Source of the DNA: Clitopilus passeckerianus
Taxonomy: Eukaryota; Basidiomycota; Agaricomycetes; Agaricales; Entolomataceae
DNA: 64,000 nucleotides
Direction: 5' to 3'
Assembly: GCA_944990035.1 (NCBI GenBank)
Contig: CALYLX010000082.1
Span: 558,001 to 622,000 of the forward strand
The notes beneath the pieces were generated by a model. That model worked only from the letters and a program-made list of their open reading frames with translations, had not been told where the DNA came from and ran no database searches. The position numbers and the translations under genes are program-made. Position 1 is the stretch's first letter; every line of letters starts with the position of its first letter. Below are positions 35,476 to 48,302 of this stretch, one piece after another.

Positions 35476-35743
35476 GGGCAGCGACCTCATCTATTTATGA
35501 GGGCCAAGAGGACATTCATTGGACTTTACAATTATTAGTGCATATGCGTATTTATTACGACAACAATGTATTCAGTCGTGCCTTTACCACTGCCCGGAGA
35601 AGTCAATTCAATTCAGAAATAAGCTCACATCTCCAACTCTTTGAGCCCACTCACGCACCGGCCCTCGTTATAATCCTTTTCGTGTTGCTCTTTACGCGTC
35701 CAAGCAATCAAAGAAAATAAAGGAGGTAATCAACGAATCTACA

Positions 35744-37928
35744 TCAATATTCCCCAATATCCCTCAAGCTGTCCAACACAGAATGCACCTCCGGGAATCG
35801 AGGCTCAATCTCAACATCGAAAGGTTTCGGGTGACTATCAAAAGTAATGAATCAGTCATAGGCTAGTCAAGAGAGCATCGAATATCTACTTACATCGTGA
35901 GCCCGTGGATATCAATCGACGATGGATCAGGTAAGATATCGCAACCGTTGGCATCCTTTCCTGGCCGGATTCGACATGCCCACAAGAGCGTAGCCAGCGT
36001 GATGAAGATGGTGTTGTCAGCAACGTGACGGCCATGGCACAGCCTAGCGTTTTCATTAGGCGTGTATGTTTGGTAAAGGAACAGGGTTATATACCTCTTT
36101 CCGAAGCCGAAAGTGACATGTCCCTCGTCATGGAGGTCGTTGGGAAGTGATTTGAAGCTTCCGTTGGCGTTGAGATAACGACCGGGGTTGAACGAGTCGG
36201 CGTCAGGACCATAATATCCCTTGTCCCGATGAATAGCCCTAATGGGATGTAATTTTCAATCCGGTTCGCGTGAAGACAAGAAACCACCTACCAGACGTTA
36301 GCAATCAAAATTGTGCCCTTTGGGATATGGTAGCCTTCGTAAATGTCATCCTAACGATACATCAACAAACATGGTTATTTGCATGATTGATTTCAGAAAT
36401 CGTACCTCAGAAGAGGCATGAGGTAATCCTAGGGTGAAGTCAGAAGTCAGAGTTGAAGTGCGAACCTCGCGGGTGGCACTTACCCAAAGGGTCCACAGGA
36501 ACCCAACGCAAAGTTTCCTTTACAGTTGCTTGAATGTATGGCAGAGCTTGCAAGTCGGAAAATTTCGGTGGGCGGTCGCGTCCGACGACGGCATCTAGCT
36601 CTGCTTGTGCCTGCTCCTGTATGTGAGGGTGCAAGACCATTGCAACCATGAACCATGACAGCACAGAGGAGGTCTAGACCGCCATTATCAGATGTCATTC
36701 GGCCAGATGAAGAGGAAAACGCACCGTTTCAGCCCCTGCAGCGCTATGACACGAGATTGGGCGTTAGGTACAATCAGGTAGGACGCGTTTGATGGACTCA
36801 CTACATCGTTGCGAGTATCCAAGAGTACTCCTCATCTCGCAACCCAAATTTCTCGTGATTTGCAACAATGGAATCGGAAAAACTAGGGACTGGTGTTCCC
36901 GCGGCCTTGTCTTCGGATGAACACCCGAATGAAAATGCACGAAGGCAAATTGGAGGCTTACCGCTCTTTTCTTCGCCATGCCAAAGAGGCCAAGGAACAT
37001 GGCAGAGTCTTGCCGGAACCATTCGTGCGCCCGTCGCTTCCATGGAGCCATCCAAGCCGGAAGGTATTGCATCCAGGTAAAGAACTCAACGTAGTGAGCC
37101 CCGGGAAGAGCGGCTCTTACGATGCGCTCCGTGAATGTGTTGATACGATGAATTGAGAGGTCGTCAGCGGTCTGGATCCTGGGTAAGCCGTAGAGGAAGG
37201 ACATAATCATACTGCTCGTAGACCTGTATTTCCAATATGGTTGTATAAGGTTCCTAATCTCTGTGAATAGATTCCACCCTCACCTTGAGAGCTGAGGGTA
37301 CCACGACCCAGGATCTTTGAGCAATGTCTCCGCGAGGTATAACGCCTCTGCTGACTGGTATGGCTGGAATTGGACGACTTCCGTCTTTGCCAAACATGAA
37401 TGTGATACTCTGCGATAGCTTCTCCACCTAAACAACAATTAATCCTGTTTGAATCGAGGAAAGTAATTTCTAACATTTGGCTATATCTTAGGAAAGGCAT
37501 GAACATTCCACCGGTCAGCAATTTTGAGGCAACAATGTTCGGAGGGCGGTCAGAGTAGATTGCTGCTCTGCGGTCAAACAAGTCCGTTGCTGCCTGGAGA
37601 GTGTTCAGGATAACGATATTCTGGCCGAGTACGTTGATATAGACGACCGGACCTTAGTGCGACGATTAGCTGGGACGTATCTACTGGCGTAGCTTGAGAC
37701 GCACGCACCGTATTCACCGGCCCACCGGGTGAGTGGCAGCCAGGCATCTTCACTAAGCTGAAGGAGATTTCCAAGAAGAGGTAAGCCCTTTGGACCAGGT
37801 GGAAGGCGTTTCTTTGGCTCTTTGGTGCGCAATGCAGCCCAGACGATGACAGCAGTGACTCCCAACCAGAAAGACGTGTTGTGTGACGGCAAAAGGTCAT
37901 ACATCGCCGTCGAAAGGTAGGACGTCAT
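35744..37928 (-). CDS. Cytochrome P450 monooxygenase 1
   Basis: Membrane-anchored P450 starting at ATG 37928 with an N-terminal hydrophobic segment (FWLGVTAVIVWAAL) and the proline-rich hinge RLPPGPKGLPLLGN. Further on: PVVYINVLGQNIVIL, AAIYSDRPPN, a WxxxRR C-helix (MWRSYRRV), the I-helix AGAETTSS, the K-helix ETLRW (ExxR), FNPGRY and the heme loop FGFGKRLCHGRH, whose Cys lies just after an intron (about 36060). All key motifs are intact across about nine or more short introns. It shares a 592-bp divergent promoter with the second P450. Likely oxidises the terpenoid made by the synthase at 46698. Confidence 0.88.
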
Positions 37929-38520
37929 GGTCTCTAACTTCGGCCCAGTTATTGATCATTTCACGTCCTTGGCTCAAGTATCGATATATACAAAGCCAAT
38001 GAATTGCTTCAAGTTACCCAAAGTTACCAACCGCGCAGACCATGGCGCCATGGGTGGACGAGAGTCGGATCAGAAGGTTCGACCGAGCCGGTTCGTCCAG
38101 CCCAGCATTTATGTGGTCATATTTGGCACCTGAGGCCTGCGGTCCTAACCCTCCGAGACTCCGAGTTACGAGTGACGGTAAGGATTGGCAGCTGAGCATC
38201 CTCAGCGCCTCTGACAACGCCGCCCCGGTATCTATTCGATACATAGGCTTCATTTGAAAGATGTCAATTATCGCATCTTTTTCCTTTGCATCAATCATGA
38301 TCTTGGACGAACTATGAATTGCCACATTGGACACGTTTCATCAATTATCTGGGCAGGAAACATCAAAGAATGACGGCTTCAGAGTCATGAGGCTGGAAAA
38401 CGTCTTTCGAAGCGGCGACTCGGATACATTGAAGCTGCACGCCTGTCTATCGGCTTTCTTACCTTATTTCCATTGTGCGACCTTCAAGGCAGAAACAAGC
38501 TGGGCAACCAGCTCGACAAC
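37929..38520. promoter_or_regulatory. Bidirectional promoter between the two P450 genes
   Basis: 592 bp between two start codons pointing apart. I could not pick a convincing paired factor site by eye. The arrangement alone suggests that the P450s are co-regulated. Confidence 0.5.
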
Positions 38521-40796
38521 ATGTCCTCCATGATCCCGTATTCATTTGCAATTCTGCTGGGATGTGTGCTCTATCGCCTCTCCAAGCCCACTCGAAGGAG
38601 CACACTGGAAGGCCTACCTGGACCTGCCTCCGGCTCATTCATCATGGGTTGGTGTTGAACACACACCTCCAAGTCATTGGCTCTAATGGTTAAACTATCA
38701 GGCAACTATTCCGAATTCGTCAGTGGTGACGCCGGTACGATCGATTGTGAATGGAGGAAGAAATACGGAAATGTGGTCCATTACAAAGGCCCATTAGGAG
38801 TAGGTCATCCCTGCTATTCTAAACTACCTCCAGTTTAACCTCACCTTTCGCAGGAAGATCGGTTGTTTCTCGCGGACCCAAGGGCTATTCACCATATATA
38901 CCAGTCCGGGTACAACGTCGGAAAGCCACTCCACCATTTGGAGCAGGTTCGCCTTCTGACCGGGAAGGGGCTACTATGGGCTTCTGGTCAGTGTTGTCGA
39001 ATCCACCATGATATCTGTTGATGTTTTATGCTAGGCGCTGTTCACAATAAACAGCGTACCATTGTTAGCCCGGCCTTTCGGGCAGTCGAAGCTCGTTCTC
39101 TAGTGGGTACATTCACAGACTGTGCAGCCAAGGTCGGCTTCACGCTCTTTGATTCAAGTAGAAAGGTGCTTATTCGAGAGAACAGGTGACTGTGGCATGG
39201 AAAGCAGCCATAGCCGGTTCTGGAGGGTCCAGTGCGACAGTGAATGTCCAGCGTTGGCTTGCGAGGGCCGCTCTGGATGCCATCGGCTTAGGTTAGTCAC
39301 TACCGGATTGCCTCTCCATTGGCCAGACCTAATGAAGAATACTAGCTGCATTTGATTACGATTTCCACAGCGTAGAAGATGACAGCAATGCCCTAGCTGC
39401 TGGCTACAACAACATACTGCACGTATAGTCATATTCCCATCTCGTACTCTTTCTGACGCTGCTTCTTGCACTCGCAGTCACGACATTCATGGTCCCGCAT
39501 CCCCTATGAAGCATTTCGTCGAAGGAATAGCCAATCACATCCCTGTCTGGGTTTTCGAAACTATGAGCAAATACAGCACAGCCCGGCCTCTGAAGCGTGC
39601 TCGGGAAATAGCAGACATAGGAACAACAGTTGCTCAAGATCTAATCGACAAACGAACCACTGACATGCAGAATGGCATCGAGAAGGATGATCTCCTCAGC
39701 ATCCTCTGTATGTACCATTTATCGAGCGAAATTCTAAAAACACGCTAAATATCATTCCAGTGAAAGCAAACATGTCAGAAGATCCTAAAAACCGAATCAC
39801 TAACGAAGAAATCACTGCTCAGATGAGGTTCGAATACGATTTCTACTTCGACTTTTCCAGTGACTGACTGTACCCAATTTCAGTACCATGATGATTGCTG
39901 GGCACGAAACGTCATCCAACACTCTCGGTTGGGCTTTACTGGAGCTTTCGCGCAATTCATCAATCCAAAATCGACTCCGAGAGGAAATACGAGCTTACCT
40001 TCTTGCTGCAAAAGGAGAAGGCCGAGTTCACCTCGAAGCACGCGAATTGGAGAAGATGCCCCACCTGGGGGCTTTCTTGAAGGTAGGATTTGCTTGCAGG
40101 GGTTTGATTCTTCCACTAAACCCAGGCTATCTCTACTAGGAGGTTCTCAGGTGTCACTCCCCTGGGGTTCGAGATCTCAGAGAGGTGATGTGCGACGAAG
40201 TTCTTCCCCTTTCGACTGGTGTCAGAACAGCCTCAGGAGAGGTAATAACTGAGCTTCCGGTCCAGAAAGGACTTCAAATCGCAGTGTCGATAGCAGCCTA
40301 TAACTAGTGCGTCTTTTTCCTGTCTGATGCCTGCATTGAATCTCACCACACTCATAGCAATGAGGAGATTTGGGGGGACGACGCATCCGATTTCAATCCC
40401 GATAGATGGCTCGCTGATCGTCGAAGAACGAGCTTGAATGTGGGAGTCTACAACAATTTGTGAGTCTGCAGCTTTTGACCTGTACTGGATATTCACCCTT
40501 GAGCCACCAGGCTTACCTTTGGTGGTGGAGTCCGCTCATGCATCGGGTGGCGGTTTGCGTAAGTATCGCTTCCAAGCAGGCTGTCGTCCAAAGTAGCTGA
40601 TTGGCTGCTCAACGACAGAATCACAGAAATGCAAGCCTTTCTAGTAGAGCTTGTGGACAACTTCCAGTTCGATCTCAGTGAAGAGTCCTCAAAGATTCAG
40701 AAAGGCACCTGCCTCATTATGGTGCCGATTGTTCAGGACGGCGACCATGAAGGGATATCATTGCCGTTAAAAATCTCTGAGGCTGCTCGAGATTGA
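38521..40796 (+). CDS. Cytochrome P450 monooxygenase 2
   Basis: Starts at ATG 38521 with a hydrophobic anchor (IPYSFAILLGCVLYRL), then LEGLPGPASGSFIMG. Later: C-helix region AVHNKQRTIVSPAFR, I-helix MMIAGHETSSNTLGW, K-helix EVLR (ExxR), DFNPDRW and heme loop LTFGGGVRSCIGWRFA. The stop is at 40794-40796. It is interrupted by about eleven short introns, and every motif needed for activity is present. The sequence is clearly different from P450 1 (a different CYP family), so the two probably perform separate oxidations. The neighbour on the right is the HSL-type hydrolase. Confidence 0.88.
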
Positions 40797-40994
40797 TGCA
40801 GGAGCTGGTGCTGGTTTGGGTAATGGACAAGTGCGCACGCCTATCGCTGATACAACATATGTAACAATTAGAAAGAGGAAGTAGCAAATACATAATCATC
40901 ACAGCCAAATTTTACGCAGTACGAGAAAACCAATGAGAAAAGATCCAGTACTCTCTTAGTCCACCAAAGCAGGCCTAGTGATGCAGGCGACAGC

Positions 40995-42300
40995 CTATGC
41001 CTGTGACAATTTCTGCTCCAACCAGCTCTGTATTTCCTTCAATGCCATGCTACGCTCAGGCTCATGCATCGCCAAACCGATAAAATCATGGAATGCATCC
41101 TCGTACTCCAAATAGAGTACGTTGGATACAGACGTATCTGCCACGATACGGTCGCGGAGGGTGCGCATGGGGTCCCGAGTCTGTTCCGCTCCACCAACAA
41201 TCAGGCATGTTGGCGGGAAATGCGCGAAAAGGCCGGAAGGATTGGGGAGCTTCAACGAAGCAGGGGAAAGGTACGGGTCTCTGGCAAGATCATCCCATGG
41301 CAAATTGCCCAGTAGTCCGCGGGCAGAGTATCCAGACGTGAGGATGATACTGACAAAGTCAGAGTTGGCATTCTCGTGCATGGACGAGCTTTCAGTTTCG
41401 TCATGTGTGCATGCCCAGTCGACGGTGGGGGATAGGAGCAGGATGGATGCGGGGAGAGGGAGAGCAGGGCTGTTGAGTTGGACGAGGTACCGGATGAGGG
41501 CGACAGTGAGATGGCCACCCGCGCTGTCACCGGAAAGGATGATATTCTCCGGCCGGAATTTTGCGACCTCGATGAGATAGTGATATCCTGACACGGCGTC
41601 GATGAGGGCAGCCGGGAATGGGTTGGCAGGTTCAAAAGGTGGGGCAGAGCATAGTCTGTAATCAACGCAGAAGGAGCGGTCGACTAATCCTGCGCATTGA
41701 GAGAGGATACTGGTTGGTATTGCAGCAGTCGGAGATTTAGGAGAGCCAGATCCACGCTAGAAGGGCTACGTTAGTCGTGTAAGATAAGCCTCAACGGTGA
41801 CTTACGGTATATCCGCCACCTGGGAGATTTCGTCAGTAAGTGCCTTATTCATTGACTTGATGATTCGTACCATGAAGGTGATAGAGTACCTTGGCACCCG
41901 GTTCTGCCTTTTGCGCATGGCTTCCATCAGCCGCGCGTTTGCCCAACCAGTAACCGTGTATCTTGACCGACTTCACATTGTTAGCTTTCGCCATTGCCGC
42001 CACATCTCCTTGGACCAATTCATCGGGAATGCCCTCAACCCAAACAAAACCTGTCTGATCGGCGGCCGCAGCATCTTTCTCAGGCGTGATAGTTTCTGTG
42101 ACGCTCGTTGCATAAAGAATGCCCAAGACAGCGTTCATAACGTGTACAATGAGTGCACGAGACATGGGCCATGATTTGCGTGGTCTTGCACTGGGTATAG
42201 CTGATGCAACGACCCAGAAGGGCAGGCGAATAAAGAGGATGCTGACAGCAGAATAGAGGAAGTAGAAAGTTTTGAAAGGCTGTCGCCTGAACTCAAACAT
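40995..42300 (-). CDS. Membrane-anchored HSL-type alpha/beta hydrolase
   Basis: Starts at ATG 42300. A hydrophobic N-terminal segment (TFYFLYSAVSILFIRLPFWV) suggests anchoring to the ER. The oxyanion motif HGGGYT is assembled across an intron (exon end at LYHLHG, then GGYT), followed by a two-codon-scale short exon and the main exon with the nucleophile elbow ILSGDSAGGHL. LLSPTVDWACTH follows, and the C-terminal AFHDFIGLAM supplies the catalytic His. These enzymes hydrolyse or transfer short-chain esters. Located tail to tail with P450 2. A role in trimming an ester intermediate is only inferred. Confidence 0.85.
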
Positions 42301-42906
42301 CGCAGTAGTAGCCTACGGGTGTTGAGGAGTGGAGGATAGTAAAGGATGAGGGAAAGCTGTGGGAGTTTCCCATTGCATCTTATGAACAGCTGAAGAAGTG
42401 AGTGTGAGCGTGTTGTGTGGCATCAGAGAACATGGGTGATTACCTGATCGTCAATTTTTGGTCAACGTTCGATGATTGCGCTACCTCCCTTTGTTCTCCC
42501 ATATTTCACGACCTCAGGCTTCTTTCCAGCTTCTTCGCCTTCTAGCTCCCCTGACTTCTGGCATGTTGGAAGTCCAACATCACCGATCCTGTATGGGGTT
42601 CAAGGTCATCTCGGTTCCGATCTCCGTTTTCGGCGGGAGGAGCTGCAGAGATCCAGCTACAGCCCCAACGATATCACCACCCTTAACCCGGCGTGATGAT
42701 TGATATGTTTTGGCTGCCTGTCGTCCAGGGCCCAACTTGGCACCAGTATAGAGGGCATTTCCCCGTCCGGTGCCATGCCATGCTTTTCGCCGTTATTAAG
42801 AACACCATGACACGCCGTATATATCCTCTGTAGCCCGGAGTCGTGATCTTTCGTTTTCCTGATTCCCGCCCCATCCTGTGTTCGCTTGCGATCATCTAAG
42901 CGCAAG
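42301..42906. other. Divergent promoter region between hydrolase and 7TM gene
   Basis: 606 bp between divergent starts. Short frames inside show no recognisable product. Confidence 0.45.
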
Positions 42907-44346
42907 AATGGCGTCCACAGCTGTACCATCCCTCCCTCCCTTCGGGAAGATGAATATGCACGCTATCTTGTTCGAAGCTGTGCTTTGGGGTGAGTTGAGC
43001 TCTGCAGTACCGTATCGGATCTCCCTCCTAACAAACGCTCTTCGCCAGGGATGAAGTACGCAGGAACCCTCCGCTCGATAACCTACCAAACGAACTAACA
43101 ATACTTTCTAGTGTGATCATTTTCTCCAGCTGCATCTACGTGCTCAGGAAACGGATGAGGAGCGTCTCGTTGTAAGAGCACACTTGTGTCGTAGAGAGAG
43201 CCCCTCGCTAAATTCCGTATTCAGGCTTCTTACTGCTGGGTCGACGCTCCTCTTCTGTCTTTCCACGGCACACTTTGTCATCTCGTGGGTCACGTTGGTG
43301 CAGGCCTTCACCCAGGCGCCCAATAACCTCACACCCACGGGACCGGATTTCTATTTCGCGAAGCTAAACTCCCCGTTGGCCGTTACTCAAGCAGAAATAT
43401 ACATATTCAATGTGAGAATTGAGTCGATCCAGCTTAGCTATTACAGTTTCTGACTATCATTCTCCAGGTTTGGGGACAGGATCTCCTACTAGTGAGTTTG
43501 GGCATAAGATTTCCCTGGATGCTTGCTAAGGCTCAACTAGATCTGGCGCCTGTATATGGTTCTTGGACGTAACTGGAAAGTCTGCGTCATTCCTGTAAGC
43601 GCTTCTTGTTTCCCTGATCTATATCATTCTGACGCTGGCTCTCAGTTGATCATAGAGGCGGTTCATATCGGTCAGTACCCAAGTTACGCTTCACCAATAT
43701 TGGTCCTGAAGGACAACCAATTTAGCATGCGCATTCCTTTCAATTGGGCTGCTGGCACGTCCCGGAGCCGATCTTTTCTCTCCGACTATCCAGGCTTGGG
43801 GCAAGGCGTCTTGGTCTCTCGACCTCATTCTGAATACAAGCCTCACCTGCGTGATCGCCTTTTATTTGTGGCGCGCTGGACGGGAGACTGCCTCACTCAC
43901 TCGCACTGGCCGAAATAAATACACCGAGACGGTTCTCACAATTATCGAGTCTGGAGCTATCTACGCAATCGCCACCCTCGTCATCTTCGCCTTGGACATC
44001 GCTGGTGACCCTGCAGGTTTCGTCGGCGTAACTGGTGTCATTCAGCTCGCTGTGAGTGTGCTTCATTTACTTCTTCCATCATTATTCTCATTACGGTGAA
44101 TTCAAGACAATGACACCCCTTCTGATCGTGGTCAGAGTGGGCTTGGGCTTGACGAGGGACAACTCTACCTTCCACACGTCACATATGCCCTCAACACTGG
44201 TTACCTCACAACCTTACAGTGGAATTCACGTGAATATTTCCAAGAACACGGAATCCCGGACTGACTCGTCTTTTGGTATGAAAAATATGAGTTCCGTCGG
44301 TCAAAATTCGACGATAGTTGATATCAGAGGAGATGATAAAGTATAG
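42907..44346 (+). CDS. Multi-pass (7TM-type) membrane protein of an Agaricomycete family
   Basis: Multi-exon gene. Recognisable exons: first transmembrane exon (NMHAILFEAVLWG), VIIFSSCIYVLRKRMRS, a long exon with LLTAGSTLLFCLSTAHFVISW, WRLYMVLGRNWKVCVIP, SLDLILNTSLTCVIAFYLWRAGRET, ESGAIYAIATLVIFALDIAG and TMTPLLIVVRVGLGL, then a soluble Ser/Thr-rich tail ending at 44344-44346. The pattern of about seven hydrophobic helices with a TLVI/LIVVRVGLG end is typical of a very large basidiomycete family of unknown-function membrane proteins. I have not fixed every splice site in the first 300 bp. It may be a transporter-like or sensory protein; no function can be assigned. Confidence 0.7.
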
Positions 44347-46697
44347 CTATCTTTCGGATAATCTGTGGCATCTGGATTGTATTTATTCACGCACACTTCA
44401 CATGGTCATTGTTGTACACTATTCATACCGAGATTACGTCGATTGCATTCTGCGTTTCACATACCACCGCAAGGTTTAGAGTTTCGCAAGGCGATTGGTG
44501 GAGTGAAACTGTGCGCCCGAACCATCTTCTTTTGTGGTGTCTGCATGGGGTTGTCTGAATTGCGAACCATACGAACCGGCCCACCTCACCTCTGTTCAAG
44601 CAGTTCGATCGACAGGGGCATCACGATCGGCCGGGATGATGGGTGGGTCAATTATAGGTTTTGGTTCCGTGTCGCTTGTATCACCGGCCAACCGCCAGGA
44701 ATCGAAGAACCTCTGGGACCAGACTATGTCATGACGAAATCATTTCCTATTGTCAAGCTGTGTTATGATATTTTAGAGCGCCTCTAGACTGCTCTGGTAG
44801 TCGGTGACCGCGGTAATTCACTATCTATGGCTTGGAAAGTGGCAATCACAAACACCATTGAATCAGCCACCTGATCACCTTTCCCCAACAAGTAACAATC
44901 TCTGTTCAGTCTGGTGCCTCTCTTACGCAGGTTCGTCAAACCGGTTACGAACACTTCATGTGGCCTCAATATTGGTTTCTCTGGGTACCATTCGCATGAT
45001 CCACAATCACAACTGGTCACTGAGACTCCTAGCTTCCGTACACTGACGGATTCTAGCGCACGTTGCACAGTAGGTTCATCCCACCAAAAGCGATATCACC
45101 GTCTTCAAGGCACACCGTTTTAAAGGTGTATCACGTGTCCCTTGTATAGCTATTGCGCTCTTCCGAAACTCATTTCGAAACCAAGTGAAGCCCTTCGCTG
45201 CCCTCCATGGATCTGATGCGGCGCCAATGCAATTCTAGCCGTCGCAACTTGCGCCGTACTACCTTGCGATTTGATTTAGCTCGGGCGAGTATTCTGCAAT
45301 CGGCAATGTCCCAGTGTAAGCATATTATGATGTAACCAGAGCATCGGTATTCAATTAAGATCTGAGCACTCAGTAAACCAGGTACGCGAATATACATTGT
45401 GGTCAACCGAAGTTACATTGAACCCCACATCCATTAAAATGGGAAATGTTGGGGAAGCATCCGGATTTTACTCAGATTTATGAATGAGTACACAGTTGAG
45501 AAGAGCCTCGGATCCACGTGTCTACCATCATTTCGGTGATTTCTTAATATATTTCAAAGACGTCAAAGTCAAACGCCAGAGCATAAGTCTACATTTTCAG
45601 TCAAACGTTGGTCAAACGAACGATCGCTATACTATCACTTAGCATCAACGATCGATGCAACGGGTTAACGCCACCGACCGGTGTTCCGTTGAAGAAATGG
45701 TTTTGAACCACCCATTTCTGGTGCATATACAGTGCTACCGTGACGTACATGTGCATGTACAGAGCCAGCAAGGAGAGTTCACCTGAGGTTGACATCGGGA
45801 TTCGGGACACAACATCACGGCTCCCTCCTAAAAAGTTAAAATGTTCCCATCACTATTGCCGCCGATTGGACTTGTCCAGGTACAGCACTCCTTTTACCAA
45901 AAACAATCTGACATACAATACCTTAGCAGCAGCCCGCCATCACTTTGAAGCACTGCCTACTTCCTTCTCGGAGATTGTATCATAGCCAACATTGGAGGTT
46001 CCGGAAAGGAAGCATGGCAGAAAAACATGGAAGTTGAACGGCAAAAATGCGATCTGAACCTAACTTCCATCGAGGCCGCTGTATCCATCAACTATGGGTC
46101 TTTCTAGTCGAGTGTCCAGCGGGGCTATGTAGCAAGTGCTACTGTTTGCTTATCTCGGGGAGGAGAAATGGTCACCCTAAACGAGGATCAGTTAATCCTC
46201 CTGACGATCTTTCAAATTCCCAAACCAAGCTCCTGTCCTGACCCATTCTATCAGCAGGCAATGATTTATGATGGATGACCTCTTGCGAAGACCTTATTGA
46301 GACATATCTCAGGTGAAATTCCATTTGATTAGGCGACTCTGATGGTCACTGGCAAGAGAGCTGATAGGGAAAGGCGTATTCAGCTTTGATAGGACTGTGA
46401 TTGTTAACGGTACCGCTTTTCTGCAGATGAACTGAACTAGTTGGCCAACGCCGATCTGTTCGATGCCTCACCGACTCCGTCAGACGCGCGCGCTGAATGA
46501 CCTATCCTTTCGGGGAATTCATCCGTAAGGTCGGCACTTTCTCTGTTCTTCTGATGCTACTGCGGGGGACTTATTGGGCCTTTTCGGATGATCATCACAG
46601 GTAGCTGAGATGCTTTGTATGTGCTACGCCCCAAACTTTGCTTATATCCACTAGCAGGCCGACAATATGTCGCATTACTTCAATCTACATTTGTAGT
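44347..46697. other. Intergenic, possible gene relics
   Basis: A 2.35-kb stretch with no resolved gene. Open frames at 44365-44787 (plus) and around 45900-46240 (plus) show no family features, and frames near 46000-46220 change repeatedly, as in a decayed gene. The last part holds the promoter of the terpene synthase. Confidence 0.45.
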
Positions 46698-48161
46698 ATG
46701 TCCGAGTCCCACCAGCGCCTTAGGATTCCACATACTTTGACTGCGTGGCCATGGCCACGGACGCTCAACCCTTACTATCAGACAGTCAAGGCTGAGTCTT
46801 CCGCCTGGCTAGAGAGCTTTAAGGCTTTTGATCCGAAGGCTCAGGCAGGGTTCAACAGCTGCGATTTTAGTGAGTAAAAATACGACATTTGCCCTTCGGG
46901 TGTCCGGCAGGTTACTGATATCTCCTTAGATTTGCTTGCATCCCTGGCGTATCCTCTTGCAAGCAAAGGTAAGCCCATAGGACCTCTTATAAATTTGTTC
47001 CTCTAGCTGATCGGTTTCAGAGCATCTTCGAACAGGATGCGATCTCATGAACTTGTTCTTCGTCATCGATGAATACACCGATGTCGAGGATGAGGTCCAT
47101 GCAGCTATGGTTGCGAGCGTTACAATGGATGCTCTTCGAAATCCATTTAAGCCACGACCTCATGGTGAAGTCATCATCGGGGAGATAGCGCGACAGTATG
47201 TACCGTGTTCCTCTTCTGGCTGGCCGACACTAATGTAATACTGCACGATAGATTTTGGGTACGCACCGTACCTACCATCACCGAAACTTCCCGTCGGAGG
47301 TTTATCGAAACGTTCGACACGTATTTGCGGTCTGTCGTAGTCCAAGCCGGCGATCGGTCCCAGCAGCATATTCGGAACATTGAGGACTACCTTCATATGA
47401 GAAGGGACAACATTGGCGCAAAACCTTCCTTCGCTATTTTGGAACTTTCTTTGGATCTTCCCGACCATGTTATGGCACACCCAAGCATCCATACACTCAC
47501 TGTTGCTGCGATTGATATGCTTATTATCGGAAATGTAAGTCACTTATTCAATATGGGCATCGTGAATAATTCCTAACAAGGAGTGTAGGATCTCTGCTCG
47601 TTTAGAAATGAACACGCTCGCGGTGACGATACCCATAACATTTTGACCATTGCAAGACACGAATTTGGTCAAGGACTAGACCATGCTGTAAAATGGGTTG
47701 AGGGCTATAACAAGTCCCTGCGAAGAGCGTTCTTGTCGGCAATCGAAACCGTGCCTTCTTGGGGAGAAGAGATCGATAAACAGGTGGCCGAATATATATA
47801 CGGATTGGCGAACTGGGTTCGGGCAAATGATTGCTGGAGTTTTGAGAGTCAAAGGTATTTCGGAAAACACGGGCGAGCAATCCAGAAGCATAGAGTGGTG
47901 GATTTAGCTTGCGGTCATCCAGAGTGCGTTGGAGATATAGGAAACGATGCCGGGGAGTTTACGACGGAAGGGCTGCATTATGCGGAGGACAAGAAACATT
48001 TCTATACCGGCTCACTCGACGACAGGGGCACTGCCCTCTGTTACGCTGATTCACCTTTATCTGCTCACCGTGGGGGCTTTACATCTACACCGAACGGACT
48101 GACTTGCGTAGCTATTTTATGTACATTGTCTACTTTCATTGGGTGGTTAGTTAAATTATAG
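46698..48161 (+). CDS. Class I sesquiterpene synthase
   Basis: Cyclises farnesyl diphosphate to a sesquiterpene using Mg2+. Five exons (46698-46869, 46930-46968, 47021-47195, 47252-47534, 47589-48161) give 413 residues. The first metal motif is DEYTD (about 87-91, in [14 protein letters not shown]). The NSE motif is NDLCSFRNE (223-231) and spans an intron. The product-side RY pair (312-313) lies in [13 protein letters not shown]. The body matches basidiomycete sesquiterpene synthases of the protoilludene/muurolene type. Unusually, about 100 residues follow the RY pair, ending in a hydrophobic stretch ([16 protein letters not shown]). ATG 46698 is chosen because the conserved [13 protein letters not shown] start follows it. 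An in-frame ATG lies at 46638. Confidence 0.9.
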
Positions 48162-48302
48162 ATTTATAGATTTCGAATTCACTTGATACCCCATCACACT
48201 GCCGCAACCAAATGAAATGTAATGCGTGGTTCTTTATTGGACATGGTAAAGTATAGCTGCTATTGGATAGCGTGTCTAACCGATTCTATTCTACCTAATC
48301 AT

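Noticed and set aside
44365..44787. 140-codon plus-strand frame after the 7TM gene
   Set aside because: No family features and overlapping open frames in other phases; probably chance.
46698..48161. Naming a specific terpene product
   Set aside because: Metal motifs identify the class only; product specificity cannot be read from sequence by eye.
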